A stretch of DNA of 5,096 bases from Pseudomonas sp. PGPPP3 (lineage in GTDB: Bacteria; Pseudomonadota; Gammaproteobacteria; Pseudomonadales; Pseudomonadaceae), in assembly GCA_002256055.1 (NCBI GenBank), contig NKIE01000246.1, positions 1-5,096 on the forward strand, given 5' to 3'. A program made the translations under genes and the position numbers. A model generated the notes under the pieces. It did no database searches. It worked only from the letters and a program-made list of their open reading frames with translations, and was not told where the DNA came from. Shown piece by piece: positions 1-5,096 of this stretch (its first letter is position 1; the number at the start of each line of letters is the position of its first letter).

Positions 1-40
1 CAGACCGCCCGGCTATGTACCGGCACTTATCGCCCTTCTT
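1..40. other. Short upstream segment without a complete gene
   Basis: No start codon, convincing Shine-Dalgarno sequence or clear sigma-70 promoter is visible in these 40 bases. The frame of the downstream response regulator stays open through the whole segment to the window edge, but it contains no ATG, GTG or TTG. It is therefore most likely 5' flanking sequence. A longer regulator starting outside the window cannot be formally excluded. Confidence 0.5.
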
Positions 41-1937
<1,897 letters not shown>

Positions 1938-1974
1938 CCAGCGCGCTACCCTGCCCAGCTCACACTCCCTGCCG

Positions 1975-1979
1975 ACAGG
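1975..1979 (+). promoter_or_regulatory. Weak ribosome binding site for the sensor kinase
   Basis: ACAGG lies 6 nt before ATG 1986 and is the only purine-rich match in the 48-bp gap after panE. The gap shows no clear promoter or terminator hairpin, which supports read-through from panE. Confidence 0.4.
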
Positions 1980-1985
1980 CTTGCC

Positions 1986-4001
1986 ATGTCCCTGCGCCAG
2001 CGCCTCGAAAACCTCACGGTCAGCCAGAAACTGCTGGCCGCCCTGCTGGTACTGCTGGCCACCGTGCTGCTGGTGGCCAACCTGGCGTTTATCAGTGCGG
2101 CCTACTGGATCTCCCGCGAAAATACCGCCCCCCAGGCCCTGCAAAGCCTCGGCCGCCTGATCGCCACCCCTGCACTGAGCCGCGAAGCCCTGACCTCACC
2201 TGGCAAGGCCGCTGCCCTGCTGGACACCCTAGAAGGCTTCAGTACGGTACGCGCAGCCGCTCTCTACGGCAGCGATGGTCAACGCCTGGCGCAATTACCC
2301 CGCGGTGAAAAACTACAACTGCCGGAACGCGCCGAACATCTGAATGAATGGCGTCACGACGACTTTCGCGCCTCGAAACTGATCGTTCTGCCGCAACCTG
2401 ACCAAGCCCCCGGCCACTTGTTGCTGGTCGCCTCCAGCCAACTGTCAGAGGGCTTCTACCAAGGCATTCTGACGGCCAGCCTGGTCATTCTCGGCTTCAG
2501 CCTATTGCTGTGGATGGTGGTGGCGCGGCAGATCAAACGCCTGGTCACACGACCAATCCGCCGCCTGGAAGAACTGTCGCGCCAGGTGACCCGTGAAGAG
2601 AACTACGCCCTGCGCGCCCGCCGCGGCAACAACGATGAGCTCGGCAGCCTGGCCGAAGCCTTCAACACCATGCTCAGCCGCATGGAAGCCCGCGAACAGG
2701 AACTCAAGCGTGCCCGCGACGAGGCTCAAGTAGCCAGCGAGCAAGCCCGCCAGCTAACCAAGGAAACCCGCCACTCCAACCGCAAACTGGAGATGGAGGT
2801 ACAGGTACGCAACAAGATCGAGAAGAAACTCACCGGCTTTCAGAACTACCTAAACAGCATCATTGACTCCATGCCCTCGGCCCTGATCGCTCTGGATGAG
2901 CAGCTCTACGTCACCCAATGGAACCAGGAGGCCAGCCTGCTCTCCGGCACACGCCTGCATGAGGCCCTGAACCAGCCGGTATTTCTCGCCTTTCCGCCGC
3001 TCAAACCATTTCTCGGCCTGTTGCGCCGCACCGCCGAACGCCACACGGTTGAGAAGATTGAGCGGGTTACCTGGATCAAGGAAGAATCACCCCGCCATTA
3101 CGCCCTGACGTTCTATCCCTTGGTGGGCGTCAGTGGCCGCGGCGTGGTGATCCGCATCGACGACATCAGCCAGCGTCTGGCCATGGAAGAGCTGATGGTG
3201 CAGTCGGAAAAGATGCTCTCGGTCGGCGGCCTCGCCGCCGGCATGGCTCACGAGATCAACAACCCGTTGGGCGCCATCCTGCATAACGTGCAAAACATCC
3301 GTCGGCGCCTGTCGCCGGAGCTGGCTAAGAATCTTGAGCAGGCCCAAACAGCTCAGGTGGAGTTAGCGGCCGTGCAGCATTATCTGGCGTTGCGCGAGAT
3401 CCCGCAGTTACTCGACGGTATTCAGCAGGCCGGCACCCGCGCCGCCAAAATCGTCAGCCACATGCTCAGTTTCAGCCGCCTCAGCAACCGTACTCTGATG
3501 CCCTGCGAACTAACCAGTCTGATCGACCAGGCGGTGGAAATTGCCGGCAACGACTTCGACCTCACCGAAAGCTTCGACTTCAAAGGCCTGACTATCGTCC
3601 GCGAATTCGACCCGCAACTCGGCCCCGTACCGGTCACCGCTAACGAGCTGGAGCAGGTGCTGCTCAACCTGCTGAAGAATGCCGCCCAGGCCATCCACCA
3701 GCGTGACGATGACGAGCCGGGGCGCATTATCCTGCGCACCCGCCTCAATCCGCCCTGGGCTGAAATCCAGGTCGAGGACAACGGCGTCGGCATGCCCGAG
3801 CAGGTGCGTAAGCGCATCTTCGAACCCTTCTTCACCACCAAGGAAATAGGCCAAGGCACCGGCCTGGGCCTGTCCGTGGCCTATTTCATTATCACCAACA
3901 ATCACAAAGGGCAGATGGAAGCGCAGTCCTCACCAGGCGCAGGCACGTGCTTTACCCTGCGCCTGCCCCTGCAGCAAACCATTGCCGAACAAGGAACCTG
4001 A
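1986..4001 (+). CDS. Membrane sensor histidine kinase (CHASE8-like sensor, HAMP, PAS, HisKA, HATPase)
   Basis: Inner-membrane sensor kinase of 671 aa. The first transmembrane helix is about residues 16-42, followed by a periplasmic region of about 115 residues. The pattern ALYGSDGQRLAQL there resembles CHASE8-type sensors (inferred). The second transmembrane helix is about 159-181. HAMP follows (about 178-235), then a charged coiled coil (about 230-285) and a cytoplasmic PAS domain (about 286-395, starting LNSIIDSMPSALIALDE). HisKA has the phospho-acceptor H422 in AGMAHEINNPLGA. The ATPase domain has the N box (NLLKNAAQA, N565), G1 (DNGVG, 598-602), the F box (EPFFTTK, 613-619) and G2 (GQGTGLGLS, 622-630). 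All catalytic motifs are intact, and there is no receiver or Hpt domain, so phosphate must pass to a separate regulator. The REC-GGDEF protein two genes upstream is the obvious candidate. The stretch between the two HisKA helices is about 20 residues longer than usual. By gene order it corresponds to P. aeruginosa PA4398, which I recall being linked to swarming and biofilm formation. The ATG at 1986 is preceded by a weak ACAGG. Confidence 0.95.
   Translation: MSLRQRLENLTVSQKLLAALLVLLATVLLVANLAFISAAYWISRENTAPQALQSLGRLIATPALSREALTSPGKAAALLDTLEGFSTVRAAALYGSDGQRLAQLPRGEKLQLPERAEHLNEWRHDDFRASKLIVLPQPDQAPGHLLLVASSQLSEGFYQGILTASLVILGFSLLLWMVVARQIKRLVTRPIRRLEELSRQVTREENYALRARRGNNDELGSLAEAFNTMLSRMEAREQELKRARDEAQVASEQARQLTKETRHSNRKLEMEVQVRNKIEKKLTGFQNYLNSIIDSMPSALIALDEQLYVTQWNQEASLLSGTRLHEALNQPVFLAFPPLKPFLGLLRRTAERHTVEKIERVTWIKEESPRHYALTFYPLVGVSGRGVVIRIDDISQRLAMEELMVQSEKMLSVGGLAAGMAHEINNPLGAILHNVQNIRRRLSPELAKNLEQAQTAQVELAAVQHYLALREIPQLLDGIQQAGTRAAKIVSHMLSFSRLSNRTLMPCELTSLIDQAVEIAGNDFDLTESFDFKGLTIVREFDPQLGPVPVTANELEQVLLNLLKNAAQAIHQRDDDEPGRIILRTRLNPPWAEIQVEDNGVGMPEQVRKRIFEPFFTTKEIGQGTGLGLSVAYFIITNNHKGQMEAQSSPGAGTCFTLRLPLQQTIAEQGT
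3991..3996 (+). promoter_or_regulatory. Ribosome binding site for the adenosyltransferase, inside the kinase gene
   Basis: AAGGAA lies 8 nt before ATG 4005, within the last codons of the kinase. The kinase stop (3999-4001) sits between this site and the start codon, so the two genes are tightly linked and probably translationally coupled. This is the best Shine-Dalgarno match in the window and supports the 4005 start. Confidence 0.7.
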
Positions 4002-4004
4002 GTC

Positions 4005-4586
4005 ATGGGCTACCGCCTCTCGAAAATCTATACCCGCACCGGCGACAACGGCGAAACCGGCCTGGCCGATGGCCGCCGGGTAACCAAGGACCACCCACGG
4101 GTGGAGGCTATGGGCGAGGTCGACAGCCTCAACAGCCAACTTGGCCTGCTGCTCGCCGACCTGGCCGAGCATGCCACCACGCACCCTGGCCTAAGCGAAG
4201 TAATTGACACCCTCAGCCCCTGCCAGCATCGCCTGTTCGACCTCGGCGGCGAGCTGGCGATGCCGGAGTATAAGGCCCTCGACCAAGCAGAAATCGAGCG
4301 CTTGGAAGCCGCCATTGATAGCTGGAATGAAGAGTTGGGCCCGCTGCAGAATTTCATCTTGCCCGGCGGCTCACGCTTGGTGGCCCAGGCCCATCTGTGC
4401 CGCAGCCTTGCGCGCAGCGCAGAACGCCGCTGCCAGCATCTGAATGCCGTAGAGCCTTTGAACGGCAGCGGCCTGGCTTACCTCAATCGCCTCTCAGATC
4501 TGCTGTTTGTGGCAGCGCGCCTGATTGGCCTGCGCACCCATATCAAAGAAGTGCTCTGGCAGGCCGCGCCCAAGCCTACGGCTTGA
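4005..4586 (+). CDS. Cob(I)alamin adenosyltransferase, PduO type
   Basis: Cytosolic ATP:cob(I)alamin adenosyltransferase of 193 aa. It transfers the adenosyl group of ATP to reduced cobalamin to make coenzyme B12 for adenosylcobalamin-dependent enzymes. The N-terminal ATP-binding motif TRTGDNGETGL (10-20) is diagnostic of the PduO/MMAB family. It is followed by GEVDSLNS (37-44), FDLGGELA (78-85) and FILPGG (117-122). The helix HLCRSLARSAERR contains R133, R137 and E140, which align with human MMAB R186, R190 and E193. NRLSD (161-165) is the last conserved motif. Length and motifs are complete, so it is likely functional. The position equivalent to MMAB R191 is Ser (S138) by my ungapped alignment. 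The gene starts 3 bp after the kinase stop and is probably the last gene of the operon. Nothing around it shows which B12-dependent enzyme it serves. In P. aeruginosa the syntenic gene is PA4399 (recalled). Confidence 0.95.
   Translation: MGYRLSKIYTRTGDNGETGLADGRRVTKDHPRVEAMGEVDSLNSQLGLLLADLAEHATTHPGLSEVIDTLSPCQHRLFDLGGELAMPEYKALDQAEIERLEAAIDSWNEELGPLQNFILPGGSRLVAQAHLCRSLARSAERRCQHLNAVEPLNGSGLAYLNRLSDLLFVAARLIGLRTHIKEVLWQAAPKPTA
4571..4585. terminator. Hairpin at the convergent gene ends, possible bidirectional terminator
   Basis: A perfect inverted repeat CAAGCC-TAC-GGCTTG (6-bp stem, 3-nt loop) covers the final codons and part of the stop of the adenosyltransferase. An alternative 8-bp pairing, CCAAGCCT (4570-4577) with AGGCTTGG (4600-4607), would enclose the whole 9-bp gap and both stop codons. 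Neither stem is followed by a T tract on either strand, so intrinsic termination is uncertain. The location between convergent genes is the main argument for the call. Confidence 0.4.
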
Positions 4587-4595
4587 GCAGCCCCC

Positions 4596-5096
4596 TCACA
4601 GGCTTGGCCAGAACGCCCGAATACCGGCCACGCCTTGAGCACCCAGCTGCCAGGCGCGTTCGGTATCGCCGGCGCCCACACCGCCAAGCAGATAGACCGG
4701 CAGGTTGAGCCCGTCGATTAACTGCGCCGCCGCGTTCCAGCCCAAAGGCACGGCCTCGGGATGGCTCTGGGTCGGTTGCAGCGGCGACAGGGTGACAAAA
4801 TCCACTCCCATCTGCCGGGCCAGTGCCAGTTCTTCGGCGTTATGACACGAGGCCGCCAGCCAGCGCTCAGCCGGGAACGGACGGCCCTTGTCGGCATATT
4901 TACGCAACTGCTGCGCCGTCAGATGCCAGCCCGCTGCAGGGAAATCCCCCAGCCACTCCAGCGGGCCTTTGAGCATCAACTGCGCCTTACCGGCACACAA
5001 CCCCACCACGTCCACCGCCAGGTCGCGATACTCCGGGCTGTACATATTCGGCGCACGTAACTGAATCAGGCGCACGCCACTGGCGACGGCAGTCTG
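4596..5096 (-). CDS. ThiE/TenI-like domain, C-terminal part of a probable Nudix-ThiE fusion protein (partial)
   Basis: The last 166 codons of a minus-strand gene whose 5' end lies beyond the window; the frame stays open to position 5096. The visible part is a TIM-barrel domain of the thiamine phosphate synthase/TenI family: RLIQLRAP (strand 1), GWHLTAQQL, AASCHNAEELALARQMGVDFVTLSPL, and the C-terminal phosphate-binding LLGGVGAGDTERAWQLGAQGVAGI. In Pseudomonas such a domain between the cobalamin adenosyltransferase and argJ-side genes is normally fused to an N-terminal MutT-like Nudix hydrolase (PA4400 type). The Nudix half cannot be seen here. Important ThiE ligands are missing: the Asn-Asp pair of the Mg-diphosphate site reads KG in LMLKGPLEW, and the TxTK loop reads TQSH (in PTQSH). 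Thiamine phosphate synthesis is therefore doubtful, and a TenI-like or purely structural role is possible. The internal GTG at 5075 falls inside the first conserved strand and is not the real start. The gene converges on the adenosyltransferase with 9 bp between stops. Confidence 0.85.
   Translation of the reverse strand, partial: QTAVASGVRLIQLRAPNMYSPEYRDLAVDVVGLCAGKAQLMLKGPLEWLGDFPAAGWHLTAQQLRKYADKGRPFPAERWLAASCHNAEELALARQMGVDFVTLSPLQPTQSHPEAVPLGWNAAAQLIDGLNLPVYLLGGVGAGDTERAWQLGAQGVAGIRAFWPSL

Noticed and set aside
3422..3905. Overlapping minus-strand open frames of 145 and 131 codons opposite the kinase
   Set aside because: Both are antisense to the conserved ATPase domain of the kinase and show no motifs or ribosome binding sites.
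4397..4708. Plus-strand frame of 103 codons running into the convergent gene
   Set aside because: It is a frame shadow of the adenosyltransferase and of the antisense strand of the ThiE-like gene, with Arg/Pro-rich composition and no domain.
4761..5060. Plus-strand 99-codon frame opposite the ThiE-like domain
   Set aside because: The minus strand encodes a recognisable TIM-barrel domain here; the plus-strand translation has no recognisable features.

Overview
This window looks like ordinary chromosomal DNA from Pseudomonas or a close relative. It is GC-rich, with strong GCC/CTG/CGC codon preference. The gene order, as I recall it, matches the P. aeruginosa PA4396-PA4400 neighbourhood: response regulator, panE, sensor kinase, cobalamin adenosyltransferase, then a convergent Nudix/ThiE-like gene. 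Sequence divergence and the somewhat lower apparent GC suggest a species other than P. aeruginosa, but no search was run.

Layout: positions 1-40 hold no complete gene. Four plus-strand genes follow with little space between them. They are a REC-GGDEF response regulator (41-1021), a 2-dehydropantoate 2-reductase PanE (1026-1937), a membrane sensor histidine kinase with HAMP and PAS domains (1986-4001) and a PduO-type cob(I)alamin adenosyltransferase (4005-4586). The gaps are 4, 48 and 3 bp, so a single operon is likely. A minus-strand gene (4596 to beyond 5096) converges on it, with only 9 bp between the two stop codons. It encodes a ThiE/TenI-like TIM-barrel domain, probably the C-terminal half of a Nudix-ThiE fusion.

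How the genes may work together: the kinase has a complete catalytic core, and the regulator has an intact phospho-acceptor site. They are therefore a plausible two-component pair separated by panE. The regulator's GGDEF output domain has lost its active site (DESHF in place of GGDEF, and several other GTP- and metal-binding positions changed). It keeps an RxxD inhibitory site at the exact canonical spacing, so it may read c-di-GMP rather than make it. PanE (pantothenate/CoA) and the adenosyltransferase (adenosylcobalamin) are cofactor enzymes with no obvious biochemical link to the signalling pair.

I found no mobile element, CRISPR array, RNA gene or clearly novel system. The points most worth following are the catalytically dead but possibly c-di-GMP-binding regulator, and the ThiE-like domain that lacks the thiamine phosphate synthase ligands.
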